Shown here: positions 9,862 through 20,195 of the stretch, one piece after another
Layout of the letters: each line of letters starts with the position of its first letter
Position numbering within the stretch: the first letter of the stretch is position 1
Source: Roseospira marina
Lineage (GTDB): Bacteria; Pseudomonadota; Alphaproteobacteria; Rhodospirillales; Rhodospirillaceae
Assembly: GCF_014197855.1 (NCBI RefSeq)
Contig: NZ_JACIGJ010000005.1
Span: forward strand, 1 to 64,000
DNA: 64,000 nt
Reading direction: 5' to 3'
The notes under the pieces: model-generated
Databases searched by the model: none
What the model saw: only the letters and a program-made list of their open reading frames with translations
What the model was told of the DNA's origin: nothing
Program-made: the position numbers and the translations under genes

Positions 9862-12492
9862 TCAGTACAGACCGCCGGCCTGAGGCGCGCCCGACCCGCC
9901 GGCCGGCGGCGGGGGGGGAGCGGTGCCGGCCTGTCCGCCGGATGCGCTCCCCGGCGCCGACCCGGGATAGGGCTGTCCGCTCGACGGCTGTCCCGGGTAG
10001 GGCTGGCCCTGATAGGACCCGTCCGACACCGGAGCGCCGCTGTTCCAGGCGCCCGGCATGGGCACGACGCCCACGCCCGCCGTCGACGGGACCCCGTACT
10101 CCGCGCCGTAGCCCGCCAGCGCGCCGGAGCCGTCGAGCACGGTCGGGTTGCGGACCGGACCCTCGCCGGGCTTGAAGGCTTCCGTAATGGTCCCTTCGCC
10201 ACCGCTGGCGCGCTGGCCGGTGATGCGGTCGATGGTTACGAACTCGATGCCCGGCGGCACGCGGAAGGGGCGGGCCGGCGTGTCCGCCAGGGCGTCCTTC
10301 ATGAACGCGGCGAAGATCGGTCCGGCGGTGCGCGCACCCTGTTCCCGGGACCCCAGGGTCCGGGGCTCGTCGAAGCCGACGAACACGCCCACCGCCAGAT
10401 CGGGCGAGAACCCGACGAACCAGGTGTCGACGGAATCGTTCGATGTGCCGGTCTTGCCGGCCACCGGCTTGTCCACGGTGCGGCCGATGCGCACGCCGGT
10501 GCCGCGCTGCACGACCCCTTCCAGGATCGACACCATCTGATACGCGGTCAGCGAATCGATGACCTGCGGGCGCGGATCGGGCAGCCAGGGCACGGATTGT
10601 CCGGTCCAGTCGACCTCCTCGCACTCCCTGCAGGGGCGCCCGTCGTGCCGGTAGATCGTGGTGCCGTGGCGGTCCTGGATGCGGTCAATCAAGGTGGGCT
10701 CGATCCGCCGACCACCGTTGACGATCATCGCGTAGGCGGTGGTCAGGCGCAGCACGGTGGTTTCCGTCGACCCCAGCGACGCGGCCAGATTCTGCGGCAT
10801 GTCGTCGACGACGCCGAACCGCTCCGACACGTCGGCCACCCGGTCCATGCCGACGGCCTGGGCGAGCCGCACGGTCATCAGGTTGCGCGATTTCTCGATG
10901 CCCATGCGCAGGGTCGAGGGGCCGTAGAAGCGGTTCGAGTAGTTCTTGGGCTTCCACTTGGCGAGGCCGGGACCCTGGTCGTAGACGAACGGGGCGTCCA
11001 GGATGATCGAGGCCGGGGTATAGCCGTCCTCCAGCGCCGCGAGATAGACGAACGGCTTGAAGGCCGAGCCCGGCTGGCGGCGGGCCTGGGTGGCGCGGTT
11101 GAACTCCGACCGGTCGGCGGAGAAGCCGCCCATCATCGCCAGCACGCGCCCGGTGTGGGGGTCCATGGCGACCAGCGCGCCCTCGACGTTCGGCATCTGG
11201 CGCAGGGCGAAGGCGTTGGGGATGGTCTCGCCCGAATCGTCGGTGGCCGGTTCCACCAGGATCACGTCCCCGACAGCCACGACATCGTCGGCGCTGTCGG
11301 GCTGCGGCCCGACGTGCTGCTCCTCCCGCCAGGGACGGGCCCAGGTCATGGTGTCCAGGTCCATGGTGCCCTGGGTGCCGCTGGAGAAGCCCAGCGTGAC
11401 CGTGCGCGGTTCCACGCGCAGGACCAGCGCCACCCGCCACGCGTCCGGGACCCCGGCCGGGCGCTCCAGTTCGGACAGGGCTTGCGCCCAGCCCGCCTCG
11501 ACCGGCAATGTGGTCACGGGGCCACGCCAGCCGTGGCGGCGGTCGTAGTCGATCAGGCCTTCGCGCAGCACGCGGCCGGCGATCTTCTGAAGGTCGGGGT
11601 TGAGGGTCGAGCGCACCGCCAGTCCACCCTGATACAGCGCGTCCTCGCCGTAGCGGGCGGCCAGCGTGCGGCGGATCTCCTCCGAGAAGAACCCGGCCCC
11701 ATAGACCGATTGGGCTTCGTCGCGGCGGCGTAGGATGATGTCCTCGGCAAGGGCGGCCTGGGCCTGCTCGGGCGTGATGTGGCCGTCCTCCAGCATGCGC
11801 CCGATGACCCAGTTGCGGCGGGCATAGGCGGCGTCGGGATGGCGCACCGGATTGTAGTTGTTCGGTGCCTTGGGCAGGGCAGCGAGGAACGCAGCCTCGC
11901 CGATGGTCAGTTCATCCACCGACTTGTTGAAGTAGTTCAGGGCGGCGGCGGCGACCCCATACGACTGGAAGCCGAGATAGATCTCGTTCAGGTAAAGCTC
12001 CAGGATGTAGTCCTTGGAGTAGGCCTGTTCGATCCGGAACGCCAAAAGGGCTTCCTTAATTTTGCGCTCGATCGACACCTCGTTGGTCAGCAGGAAGTTC
12101 TTTGCGACCTGCTGCGTGATCGTCGACGCGCCCTCCGGCCGCCGCCCTGTGCTCATGTTGCGCAGGTTGGTCACCACGGCGCGCAGCACGCCCTGCACAT
12201 CGATGCCGGGGTGGCTGTAGAACGATTTGTCCTCGGCCGAGATGAAGGCGTTTCGGACCCGCTTCGGGATGGCGTCGATCGGCAGATACACCCGCTTTTC
12301 GATGGCGTATTCCGCCATCAGGCGGCCATCGGCGGCGTACACGCGCGTGGTAATGGGGGGCTCGTACGTCTTCAGATGGTCGTACGCCGGAAGGTCACGA
12401 CTGTAATGATAGAACACGTAGCCGACCGACACCATGCCGACGAGGCCCAGGACGATCATGGTGCTGAGAAACAGCCGGAAGAGCTTCAACAT
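9862..12492 (-). CDS. mrcA: Penicillin-binding protein 1A (bifunctional transglycosylase/transpeptidase)
   Basis: A class A PBP of 876 residues that polymerises and cross-links peptidoglycan at the inner membrane. An N-terminal signal anchor (about residues 6-29) leads to a GT51 transglycosylase domain (EDKSFYSHPGIDVQGVLRA, STITQQVAKN). An OB-like insert and the transpeptidase domain follow, with active-site SAFK near residue 474, SRN, and KTGTSND near 680. The C-terminal ~80 residues form a Gly/Pro/Tyr/Ser-rich tail with PYPG-type repeats, probably a flexible periplasmic extension. The gene follows rne on the same strand after 253 bp. A small CCGTAT/ATACGG hairpin lies in that gap, and separate transcription is likely. 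Confidence 0.96.
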   Translation of the reverse strand: MLKLFRLFLSTMIVLGLVGMVSVGYVFYHYSRDLPAYDHLKTYEPPITTRVYAADGRLMAEYAIEKRVYLPIDAIPKRVRNAFISAEDKSFYSHPGIDVQGVLRAVVTNLRNMSTGRRPEGASTITQQVAKNFLLTNEVSIERKIKEALLAFRIEQAYSKDYILELYLNEIYLGFQSYGVAAAALNYFNKSVDELTIGEAAFLAALPKAPNNYNPVRHPDAAYARRNWVIGRMLEDGHITPEQAQAALAEDIILRRRDEAQSVYGAGFFSEEIRRTLAARYGEDALYQGGLAVRSTLNPDLQKIAGRVLREGLIDYDRRHGWRGPVTTLPVEAGWAQALSELERPAGVPDAWRVALVLRVEPRTVTLGFSSGTQGTMDLDTMTWARPWREEQHVGPQPDSADDVVAVGDVILVEPATDDSGETIPNAFALRQMPNVEGALVAMDPHTGRVLAMMGGFSADRSEFNRATQARRQPGSAFKPFVYLAALEDGYTPASIILDAPFVYDQGPGLAKWKPKNYSNRFYGPSTLRMGIEKSRNLMTVRLAQAVGMDRVADVSERFGVVDDMPQNLAASLGSTETTVLRLTTAYAMIVNGGRRIEPTLIDRIQDRHGTTIYRHDGRPCRECEEVDWTGQSVPWLPDPRPQVIDSLTAYQMVSILEGVVQRGTGVRIGRTVDKPVAGKTGTSNDSVDTWFVGFSPDLAVGVFVGFDEPRTLGSREQGARTAGPIFAAFMKDALADTPARPFRVPPGIEFVTIDRITGQRASGGEGTITEAFKPGEGPVRNPTVLDGSGALAGYGAEYGVPSTAGVGVVPMPGAWNSGAPVSDGSYQGQPYPGQPSSGQPYPGSAPGSASGGQAGTAPPPPPAGGSGAPQAGGLY

Positions 12493-12745
12493 CGAGCCGC
12501 CGCGCTTTCGCCAGAGGAGTCAGGGAGAGGGTGGGGGCAGGCGCCACACGGGCACGCGATAGGCATCGGCCCCTCTATCCGTATGCGGTGATACGGGGGG
12601 AATGTGGCGTGCTCAAGGCTGGCCGCCAGCCCGGAGGTGGCATCGGTGGGGCAACCCCGTGGCGATCGCGTCGTTCCGCCGTGCCGCCGTACCGGTGCCC
12701 CCCAGACCCGACGCGGGACGGCGCCCGGTCCGGGGAGCACAGGGA

Positions 12746-15412
12746 TTAGCGGCGCCACCACCCCCGGCGCACCGGCTGGGGTTCGGCGTCGGCATCGGCG
12801 TCCGGTTCGGCCTCGGCTGTCGCCTCGACCTCGGCGGGCGCGGTGTCGGTCGGCTCGGGGGCCACTTCAGGCTCCGCCGCTGCATCGTCCGGCTGGGTCT
12901 CGACGGGCGCGGTGTCATCCGTCTCACGGGGAACCGGTTCGATATCGGTGGCGGCGGGCGCCGCGTCGTCCGATCCGGTGTCCTCCACAGATTCGGCCGC
13001 GGCGGCGGGGACCTCGGCGGTCTCCTCCGGGGTCGGCGTGGCCTCGCTCATCAGGAGGGCCGGAATCTCCGTCGCGTCTGGGGAGGCCGCTTCGGCGTCC
13101 GGCTCGCGGTCCTGGGCGCCGTCCGGTTCAGGTGCCGCGGCCCCGGGCTCTGCCGTGACGGTTTCGTCGTCCGTCGGGTCCGGGCTCTCTGTGGCGACCG
13201 CCGGGGCAGGGGCATCCTTCGCGCCACCATCGTTCTCGTTCGGGGTGTCGGTGGGCGCGGACTCCAGCGTCTCGCCCTCCATGCGATCCGTGCCGCTTGA
13301 CCGGCTGCGGTTGCGACGACCGCCGCGCCGTCGCCGCGAGCGGCGCGACCGGCGCGCATTGGCGTCCTCGTCGCCACCGGTGTCAGCGCCGTCCTCGGAT
13401 CCGTCGCTGTCGGCCCCCTCGCCGTCGGAGTCCTCACGGTCCCCGCTGTCGCCGGCGTCGCGGTCCTCGCCATCGGCCCCGCTGTCGGTGCCGTCGTCGG
13501 TCCCGTCGCCGTCGCGGCGGGGTTTCCGCCGCCGCCGCCGCCGCTTCTTCCGGCTGCCGCCGTCGTCATCGTCGCGCGGCCCACCGGTGTCGTGGGATTC
13601 GGCCTCGCGGTCGGTGTCCTCGGTCTCGTCGGTCTCGGAGACCTCGTCATCGTCCGTCACGTCCTCGGGCGCGAGGGTATCCGGCACGCCGACGGTGGTG
13701 TCGTGCGCGGTCTCCGGCCGGTTTTCCGCCCGCACGCGGTCCATGGTGTAGGCCGGGATGATGAGGCTGTCGTCGCCCTCGATCGCGACGCGGAAGTCAT
13801 AGCGGCTTTCGATCGCCGTCAGCATCGCGCGCTTGTTGTTCAGGATGTACAGCGCGACCGGGGTCGGGACCCGCAGCGTGACCTCCGACGAGCGACGGCG
13901 CACGCCTTCTTCCTCGATCACGCGCAGCATCGCGATGGCCGTGGACTCGGTCGAGCGCACCACGCCGGTGCCGTGGCAGTGGCCGCAGGTGTGGAACGCC
14001 GTTTCCATCAGGCTGGGGCGCAGCCGCTGGCGCGACATTTCCAGCAGGCCGAAGGCGCTGATCCGGCTGAGTTGGATCCGGGCGCGGTCCTGCTTCAGCG
14101 CCTCCTTCATGCGGCGTTCGACCGCGGCGTTGTTGCGGCCGTCGTCCATGTCGATGAAGTCGATGACGATCAGACCGGCCAAATCGCGCAAACGAAGCTG
14201 GCGGGCGATCTCGTCGGCCGCCTCCAGGTTGGTCTTGAGCGCCGTCTCCTCAATATGGCGTTCCTTGGTGGACTTGCCGGAGTTGACGTCGATGGCAACC
14301 AGCGCCTCGGTCTGGTTGATGACCACATAGCCGCCGGAGCGGAGCTGTGCCACCGGGCTGTGCATGGCGTCGAGCTGGCTTTCCACCTGATAGCGGTGGA
14401 GTAGCGGCATGGTTGTGTCTCGGTACGGTTTCACCTTCCGCGCGTGCGACGGGGTGAGCATCTTCATGAAGTCCTTGGCGGCGCGGTATCCCTCCTCGCC
14501 GTCCACCAGGATTTCCTCGACGTCGCGCGTGTAGATGTCGCGGATGGCCCGCTTGATGAGGTTGGCTTCCTCATGAATCAGAGCGGGGGCCACCGATTGC
14601 AGCGTGGTCTCTTTGATCAGTTCCCACTGCCGCATCAGGTATTCGAAATCGCGCTTGATCTCGGCCTTGCTGCGTTCCGCGCCCGCCGTGCGCAGGATTA
14701 CCGACCCCCCGGGCGGCCCCTGGAGGTCGGACAGGATGTTTTTCAGCCGCCGCCGGTCGGTCTGGCTGCTGATCTTGCGGGAGACGCCGCCGCCCCGCGC
14801 CGTGTTCGGCATGAACACACAATACCGGCCGGCCAGCGACAGATAGGTGGTCAGGGCCGCGCCCTTGTTGCCGCGCTCTTCCTTGACGACCTGGACCAAC
14901 AGGATCTGGCGGCGCTTGATGACCTCCTGGATCTTGTAGTTCCGCAGCATGTTGGCCTGAAGCTGCGGGGAGGCCGCAGAGACGGTTTCCTCGCCCCCCA
15001 GATCTTCGACGTCGCGCGCCCCGCCCGACGACACGTCGTCCCCGCCGTCCGAGTCGGTTCCGCCGACGCCATCCCCATCGCGGGAGTCGGCGTGGTGGTC
15101 GTCCTCGGCCTCGGCGGCGCGCTCCCGCTCCGTCTGCTCAGCCAGCAGGGCCTGCCGATCCGCGACGGGAATTTGGTAGTAATCGGGATGGATCTCGCTG
15201 AAAGCGAGGAAGCCATGGCGGTTGCCGCCATATTCGACGAACGCAGCCTGAAGGGAGGGTTCGACCCGGACCACTTTGGCCAGATAGACATTTCCCTTGA
15301 TTTGTTTCTTGGTACTGGTCTCGACGTCAAACTCTTCGAGGCGTGTTCCATCCAGAACAACCACCCGGGTCTCTTCCGGGTGGCCCGTATCGATCAAAAG
15401 TCTCTTTGCCAT
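12746..15412 (-). CDS. rne: Ribonuclease E/G
   Basis: Endoribonuclease that initiates mRNA decay and matures rRNA and tRNA. The 888-residue protein begins MAKRLLIDTGHPEETRVVVL. Its S1 RNA-binding domain (about residues 35-190) is split by an acidic Asp/Gly/Ser insertion, as is usual in alphaproteobacterial RNase E. A 5'-sensor/RNase H-like region follows, then the DNase I-like catalytic segment (VAIDVNSGKST, VIDFIDMDD). The Zn-link CGHCHG is near residue 478. Beyond about 560 the protein is low-complexity: a strongly basic patch (KKRRRRRRKPRR) and long Asp/Glu/Ala/Pro/Thr stretches, a degradosome-type scaffold tail. ATG 15412 has GGAG 11 nt upstream; the longer frame to 15616 has no conserved sequence. 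Confidence 0.96.
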   Translation of the reverse strand: MAKRLLIDTGHPEETRVVVLDGTRLEEFDVETSTKKQIKGNVYLAKVVRVEPSLQAAFVEYGGNRHGFLAFSEIHPDYYQIPVADRQALLAEQTERERAAEAEDDHHADSRDGDGVGGTDSDGGDDVSSGGARDVEDLGGEETVSAASPQLQANMLRNYKIQEVIKRRQILLVQVVKEERGNKGAALTTYLSLAGRYCVFMPNTARGGGVSRKISSQTDRRRLKNILSDLQGPPGGSVILRTAGAERSKAEIKRDFEYLMRQWELIKETTLQSVAPALIHEEANLIKRAIRDIYTRDVEEILVDGEEGYRAAKDFMKMLTPSHARKVKPYRDTTMPLLHRYQVESQLDAMHSPVAQLRSGGYVVINQTEALVAIDVNSGKSTKERHIEETALKTNLEAADEIARQLRLRDLAGLIVIDFIDMDDGRNNAAVERRMKEALKQDRARIQLSRISAFGLLEMSRQRLRPSLMETAFHTCGHCHGTGVVRSTESTAIAMLRVIEEEGVRRRSSEVTLRVPTPVALYILNNKRAMLTAIESRYDFRVAIEGDDSLIIPAYTMDRVRAENRPETAHDTTVGVPDTLAPEDVTDDDEVSETDETEDTDREAESHDTGGPRDDDDGGSRKKRRRRRRKPRRDGDGTDDGTDSGADGEDRDAGDSGDREDSDGEGADSDGSEDGADTGGDEDANARRSRRSRRRRGGRRNRSRSSGTDRMEGETLESAPTDTPNENDGGAKDAPAPAVATESPDPTDDETVTAEPGAAAPEPDGAQDREPDAEAASPDATEIPALLMSEATPTPEETAEVPAAAAESVEDTGSDDAAPAATDIEPVPRETDDTAPVETQPDDAAAEPEVAPEPTDTAPAEVEATAEAEPDADADAEPQPVRRGWWRR

Positions 15413-16339
15413 GCAGGGACGAACTCCGTGGGGCCGCCGGCCGCAACCCCGCCGAAGGGGGGGCGCCGACGCCTGATCCTGACGCGAGACCGAGGTCAGG
15501 CCGGCCCGAAAGGCTCCATCGTGTTCCATCCCGCGCCCCTGGACCGGTAACGCGCATGGATTCGGCCACGCGATCCGACCCACCCCGACGGCCGGCACCG
15601 CGCGGCGCGGTCGCAAGCGACCGTGGCGCGGCTCGGGGCGGGGGCGGTATCAGGACTGCGGGCATGGCGGAAAACCTCTGGCCCGGATTCTGGTGGTCCG
15701 GTCTCGAAGGGGTGATGCGAACTCTCGGTCGGTCGCTCCACGGCGGCGCGATGCGCACCCAAACGAGCGGAGAACCGCCTTGTCCGGGGCCCCAAAGCAT
15801 GATGGGGTGCATCGCGAACGCAGTGCCGTGCCCGCCATAGCTCGTAGAAGGGGGTGTTTCCGCAGGATCAGCCAACGCCTGCGGACCGTTCATGACGCCG
15901 GAGACCATTTGGCCACCGGGCGCGTTTCCCTTCCCGTGCCAGCAGAAGACCGGCCCGCCTGCGCGGGTCCGTTCCAAGCGACGACAGAAAACCACCTGTG
16001 AGAATAGTCGGGGTCTAGAGAGGATACAATAGCGGAGACTAAACCCGTAGGATGGTCGCCCCCGGCATTCGTTCGGGTCGTCCGCGTGGGACGCGGCCCC
16101 GGCCGATCCGGGGCGATGCATCCGGAGTCCCGAGGCGGGCGTGGATTGCGGGCCGAACCGGCGACAGCCCCGGGTACCGGACCCTGCCTTTCGTCATAAA
16201 GTCTTTGGATGTTGAAGGGTTGTATCCTTTCGCGTATATCTTGGTCGAAGATTTGTTGCGAGGCCGCACCTTGAGCGGACCGTTCCCGGCGGTAGGGGCT
16301 GGGACCCGGAACGCAACCGCGACACGCAGGGGCACAGCC
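15413..16339. other. Long divergent region between rne and the amidase gene
   Basis: No convincing gene is present in these 927 bp. Open frames on both strands lack ribosome sites and conserved content. The half next to rne is GC-rich. A weak minus-strand promoter-like pair (TTGTAT, 17 nt, TATTCT) lies near 16000-16030, which would give rne a leader of over 550 nt. E. coli rne is autoregulated through a long 5' leader, so the arrangement may be analogous (inference). From about 16195 to 16260 the DNA is AT-rich and holds the candidate amidase promoter. Confidence 0.5.
16212..16240 (+). promoter_or_regulatory. Candidate sigma-70 promoter of the amidase gene
   Basis: TTGAAG at 16212-16217 and TATATC at 16235-16240 are separated by 17 bp in the only AT-rich patch upstream of the amidase. 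Each box matches 4 of 6 consensus positions. Transcription would start near 16247, about 93 nt before the ATG. Confidence 0.35.
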
Positions 16340-17902
16340 ATGGCGTCCCGTTCAGCCCGTCCGCCGCACGGACTACGAGAGCACCGCACCCCCGGCGTGG
16401 GGGCGCGGGGGCCGGCGCTGGTCTGTGCCCTGGCGCCGGTGACCCGGCGCGAGGTGCTGGGTGCGGGGGCTGCCGGAGCCCTTCTCGGGCCGACCTTGAG
16501 CCTTCCGGCGCTGGCGGGCAACCGGGCGACGGGGGTGCGCTTCGGGCGGCACGACGTCAAAACCCGGGTGGTCCTCGATCTGACGGAGCCGCCGGCCTAC
16601 CGCCTTTTCACCCTCGACGACCCGCCCCGTCTGGTGCTCGACCTCAAGGACTCGGACTGGCTGGTGCCCGCCGGGGCTCTACCGGACGCCACCGGTCTGA
16701 TCGGCGGGCTGCGCTACGGCCTGCTCGAAGGGGGCGTGACCCGAATCGTGTTGGATCTGGCGCAGCCGGCCCGGGTGCTGGAGGCGTTTGCGCTGTCGCC
16801 CCGCGACGGTCTGGACTGGCGGCTGGTCGTGGACGTGACGGAGACCCCCGCGCGTGCCTTCGCCGCCACGGCCGGGCATGATCATGCCATCCTGGGCGGA
16901 CGGTGGGGGCCGGAGGCGCCAAGTGGGGCGCCGGTCGCGGACGCCTCCGCCCCGGTTCCGCCCCCGGACCCCGATCCGCTGTCCTCGCAGCCCTCGACCG
17001 TGATGGCGGCCGATGGGACGCCCGTGCCCCGGCCGCGCCCCGACCTGCCCACGGATGCCGCCGCCACGGTGGTGCCGCCGGTCCGGCCGGAGGTCGTACC
17101 CTCCGTGAACGCCGCGAGCGAAACCGTGGTTGCGGGCGGGGTAAAGCCGGCTGCCTTCATTCCCATTCCGGCGCGGAAACCGCCGGTGCCGCGCAAGCCC
17201 ATGATCGCCCTGGATCCCGGGCACGGTGGGCGCGATCCCGGCACCATCAGCGTGCGCGGGATGTATGAGAAAGAGATCACCCTGGCCATGGGCAAGGAGT
17301 TGCGCGCCGTGCTGGCGGGCACCGGGCGCTATCGGGTCATGATGACGCGCACCCGCGACGTGTCCGTCCACCTGCGGGAGCGGGTGCGCCGGGCGCGGCA
17401 GGCGGGGGCCGACCTGTTCCTGTCCATCCACGCCGATGCGATCGGCAATCCGAATGTGCGGGGCCTGTCCGTCTACACGCTGTCGGAGCAGGCATCCGAC
17501 TCGGAGGCCGCCGCCCTTGCCGAGCGGGAGAACAAGTCGGACATCATCCTCGGCATGGACTTCAGCCATGAAAGCCAGGACGTCACCAATATCCTGATCG
17601 ATTTGGCCCAGCGCGAGACCATGAACCGCTCCGTCCAGTTCGCCAACGTCCTGCTGGACGAGTTGCCGCCGGACGTGCGGACGCTGAATCACAGCCGCCG
17701 ATTCGCCGGATTCGCGGTCCTGAAGGCGCCCGACGTGCCCTCCGCCCTGCTCGAAATGGGCTATCTGTCCAACCATACGGACGAGAAACTTCTGCGCCAG
17801 CGCGCCTATCGGTCCAAGCTCGCGCAGTCGGTGGTCCGCTCCCTGGATCGCTTTTTCCGCGTCTCCCAGGGGGCCAGACTGGCCTATTCCAGCGGCGACT
17901 GA
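16340..17902 (+). CDS. amiC: N-acetylmuramoyl-L-alanine amidase (AmiC type, Tat-exported)
   Basis: Periplasmic amidase that cleaves the bond between MurNAc and the peptide stem during daughter-cell separation. The 520-residue product has a twin-arginine type leader (TRREVLGAGAAGALLG, cleavage probably after ALA), as for known AmiA/AmiC exporters. An AMIN septal-targeting domain spans about residues 60-160. A Pro/Val/Asp-rich linker precedes the Amidase_3 catalytic domain from about 287. Zinc ligands are seen in ALDPGHGG (His), YEKEITL (Glu) and SIHADA (His), and the catalytic Glu in LLEMGYLSN. ATG 16340 has AGGGG 8 nt upstream and gives a proper Tat leader; the longer frame from 16052 does not. 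It lies next to rne and mrcA, as often in this class. Confidence 0.93.
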   Translation: MASRSARPPHGLREHRTPGVGARGPALVCALAPVTRREVLGAGAAGALLGPTLSLPALAGNRATGVRFGRHDVKTRVVLDLTEPPAYRLFTLDDPPRLVLDLKDSDWLVPAGALPDATGLIGGLRYGLLEGGVTRIVLDLAQPARVLEAFALSPRDGLDWRLVVDVTETPARAFAATAGHDHAILGGRWGPEAPSGAPVADASAPVPPPDPDPLSSQPSTVMAADGTPVPRPRPDLPTDAAATVVPPVRPEVVPSVNAASETVVAGGVKPAAFIPIPARKPPVPRKPMIALDPGHGGRDPGTISVRGMYEKEITLAMGKELRAVLAGTGRYRVMMTRTRDVSVHLRERVRRARQAGADLFLSIHADAIGNPNVRGLSVYTLSEQASDSEAAALAERENKSDIILGMDFSHESQDVTNILIDLAQRETMNRSVQFANVLLDELPPDVRTLNHSRRFAGFAVLKAPDVPSALLEMGYLSNHTDEKLLRQRAYRSKLAQSVVRSLDRFFRVSQGARLAYSSGD

Positions 17903-18166
17903 TCCTTCGCAGCCCATGGCCGTGATGCCGACGGCCCCGCCTGCGCGCGGGGGTGACGGTTGTGCGATGTCAATACGCGCCCGAAAAATCCAGATACTTG
18001 TTACGGTCATCCCACGAAAGGCTGTGGACTCCGGTTGCGCCTTGGCGCCAGGATCAACCCGATATCACCCGCGGCCCACGAGAGCCGGCGCGGGATCCCG
18101 CAAGAATGCGGTGAACAGGCGACAGGAGGTCCAGGCCCTCCCGTCATGCGACAGGAGGGCGCACCC

Positions 18167-20155
18167 ATGCTACGGCTGTTCCGCCGGACCCCCATTGCGA
18201 TCCGTCTGTGGTCCATTGTTCTGCTGATCGTCGTTCTGGCGCTGGTGAACCTCGCCCTGAATGTCCGCAGCTATTCCGATCAGGTCAACGCCGCGTTGCT
18301 GGGTCGTGTGCGCACCGCCGTGGAGTCGGCCCATTCCGTTCTGGCGGGATATGCGGCGCAGGCGGCGTCCGGCGCGATGACCGAGGCCGAGGCCAAGGCG
18401 GCGGCGCGCCAAGCGTTGGACTCCCTGCGCTACGACCGGGACGAATATGTGTTTGCCATCGATTTCAGCAATGTGGTCCAGGTGCAACCGGCGGCGCCGA
18501 AGCTGGTGGGGCAGAACCTCGCCGGGCTGACCGACGAGAACGGATTGGCGTTCATTCGCGAGATGACCCGGGTCGCCCGCACCGACGGAGAGGGCGCGGT
18601 GCGCTACGTCTGGCCCAAGCTGGGCGGCGACACGCCCGTGCCGAAGGTCACGGTGGTCAAGGCGGTGCCGGCGTGGAACTGGTACGTCGGCTCGGGTGTC
18701 TACACCGACGACATCGACGCCGCGGTCAATGCCCTGATCTGGCGCTATGGGCTGGCCTCGCTGGTCGTGGTGCTGGGCTTGGCGAGTGCTACGGCGCTGA
18801 TCGGGCGCGGCATAGCGCGGCCGATCCGTCGGCTGACCGAGGACATGCGGCGTCTCGCGGCGGGCGACCTGGATGTGGACGTTGCGCGGGATCAGGGCGC
18901 CGAGATCGGCGCGATGCAAACCGCCGTCGACGTGTTCAAGGACAACAGCCGACAAATCGAGCGCATGCGTGCGGATCAGGCCGACACCCACCGCAGCAAC
19001 GAGGCCCGCGTGCGCGGGGAAATGGTCGCCCTGACCAACGCCCTGGACGAGGAGGTCAACAGGATCATCGATCAGGTGCGCGACCGGGCGGAGGCGATGC
19101 GGTCCGCCGCGCGGCACTTGTCGGAAGAGGTCGAGGGCACTGAGGCCGGCGCGGGTGCCGCGGCCGGGGCGTCCCGCGATTCGGCCGCGAATGTGGACGC
19201 GGTGGCCGCCGCCGCCGAGGAGATGGCCGGTTCGATCCAGGAGATCAGCCGGCAGGTCTCCAACGCATCTGGCACCGCGCGTCGTGCGGTTGCCGAGGCG
19301 GAGCAGACCAACGCGCGCGTTCAGGGGCTGGCCGAGGCCGCCGGCCGCATCGGCGATGTGGTCGAGCTGATCGGCGACATCGCCAAGCAGACCAACCTGC
19401 TGGCGCTCAACGCCACGATCGAGGCGGCGCGCGCCGGGGAGTCGGGCAAGGGCTTCGCCGTGGTCGCCAACGAGGTCAAGACGCTGGCCAATCAGACCGG
19501 CCGGGCCACGGAAGAGATCGGCACCCAAATCGGCGACATGCAGACCGCCACGCAGGAGTCGGTGGACGCCATCGCGCGCATCGTGGCGGTCATCGGCGAC
19601 ATCGACACCATCACCACCGCGCTGTCGGCGGCCATCGAGGAGCAGTCGAGCGCCACCGCCGAGATCAGCCACAACGCCCAGCGGGCGGCCATGAGCACGC
19701 AGAAGGCCTCGCAGAACATCGACACCGTGGCCGGGGCCGCCGAAGCGTCGCGCGGTCACGCCGGCGACGTCGAGACGACGGCGCGCGACCTTCTGGATCG
19801 CATCCAGCAGATGCAGGAGGGGTTGCAACGGATCATCCGCGCTGGCAACAGCCGGGACCAGCAGGCCGACGTCCTGCAACGGGTGGACCTGCGCGTGACG
19901 CTGACGATCGACGGGGCGGGCGGCGGCGCACGCAGTGGCGTGCTGCGGGGGCTGGCTCGGTCCGGGGTCGCGACCCTGGATCCGTCCATTACCGGGGCGC
20001 GCGGCCAGACGTTCACGCTGAGCCTGCCTGGGCTGGGCGAGATCTCCGGGGCCTTCGTCGCCCGGACGGACGTGGCCACGCATGTCCGGCTGGATCTGAC
20101 CGATGCGCACCGGGCGTCCCTCGACCAGCTTTTGTCCCACCGTATGGCGGCGTGA
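18167..20155 (+). CDS. Methyl-accepting chemotaxis protein with single Cache sensor and PilZ-like tail
   Basis: A 662-residue chemoreceptor. A first membrane helix (about 12-34) is followed by a periplasmic sCache_2-type domain ([20 protein letters not shown], then [20 protein letters not shown]), a second helix around 190-214, a HAMP domain and a signalling coiled coil with tip [20 protein letters not shown] near residue 410. The last ~90 residues form a beta-rich extension starting with RVDLR. This matches the RxxxR motif of PilZ c-di-GMP domains and is followed by [10 protein letters not shown] where the family has D/NxSxxG. The second motif is degenerate, so binding is uncertain. ATG 18167 has AGGAGG 9 nt upstream. 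The 264-bp gap before it holds nothing else I recognise. Confidence 0.92.
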   Translation: MLRLFRRTPIAIRLWSIVLLIVVLALVNLALNVRSYSDQVNAALLGRVRTAVESAHSVLAGYAAQAASGAMTEAEAKAAARQALDSLRYDRDEYVFAIDFSNVVQVQPAAPKLVGQNLAGLTDENGLAFIREMTRVARTDGEGAVRYVWPKLGGDTPVPKVTVVKAVPAWNWYVGSGVYTDDIDAAVNALIWRYGLASLVVVLGLASATALIGRGIARPIRRLTEDMRRLAAGDLDVDVARDQGAEIGAMQTAVDVFKDNSRQIERMRADQADTHRSNEARVRGEMVALTNALDEEVNRIIDQVRDRAEAMRSAARHLSEEVEGTEAGAGAAAGASRDSAANVDAVAAAAEEMAGSIQEISRQVSNASGTARRAVAEAEQTNARVQGLAEAAGRIGDVVELIGDIAKQTNLLALNATIEAARAGESGKGFAVVANEVKTLANQTGRATEEIGTQIGDMQTATQESVDAIARIVAVIGDIDTITTALSAAIEEQSSATAEISHNAQRAAMSTQKASQNIDTVAGAAEASRGHAGDVETTARDLLDRIQQMQEGLQRIIRAGNSRDQQADVLQRVDLRVTLTIDGAGGGARSGVLRGLARSGVATLDPSITGARGQTFTLSLPGLGEISGAFVARTDVATHVRLDLTDAHRASLDQLLSHRMAA

Positions 20156-20195
20156 GTCCGGCCGACCACGGACGCCGTTGCGCCGTCGGCGGGGG

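Noticed and set aside
8453-10624. A 723-codon minus-strand frame opposite purB
   Set aside because: It overlaps purB antisense and then part of mrcA in another frame; both true genes carry clear motifs.
15412-15616. Extended N-terminus of RNase E
   Set aside because: The extra 68 residues are not conserved in character, whereas MAKRLLIDTG at 15412 is the usual start with a ribosome site.
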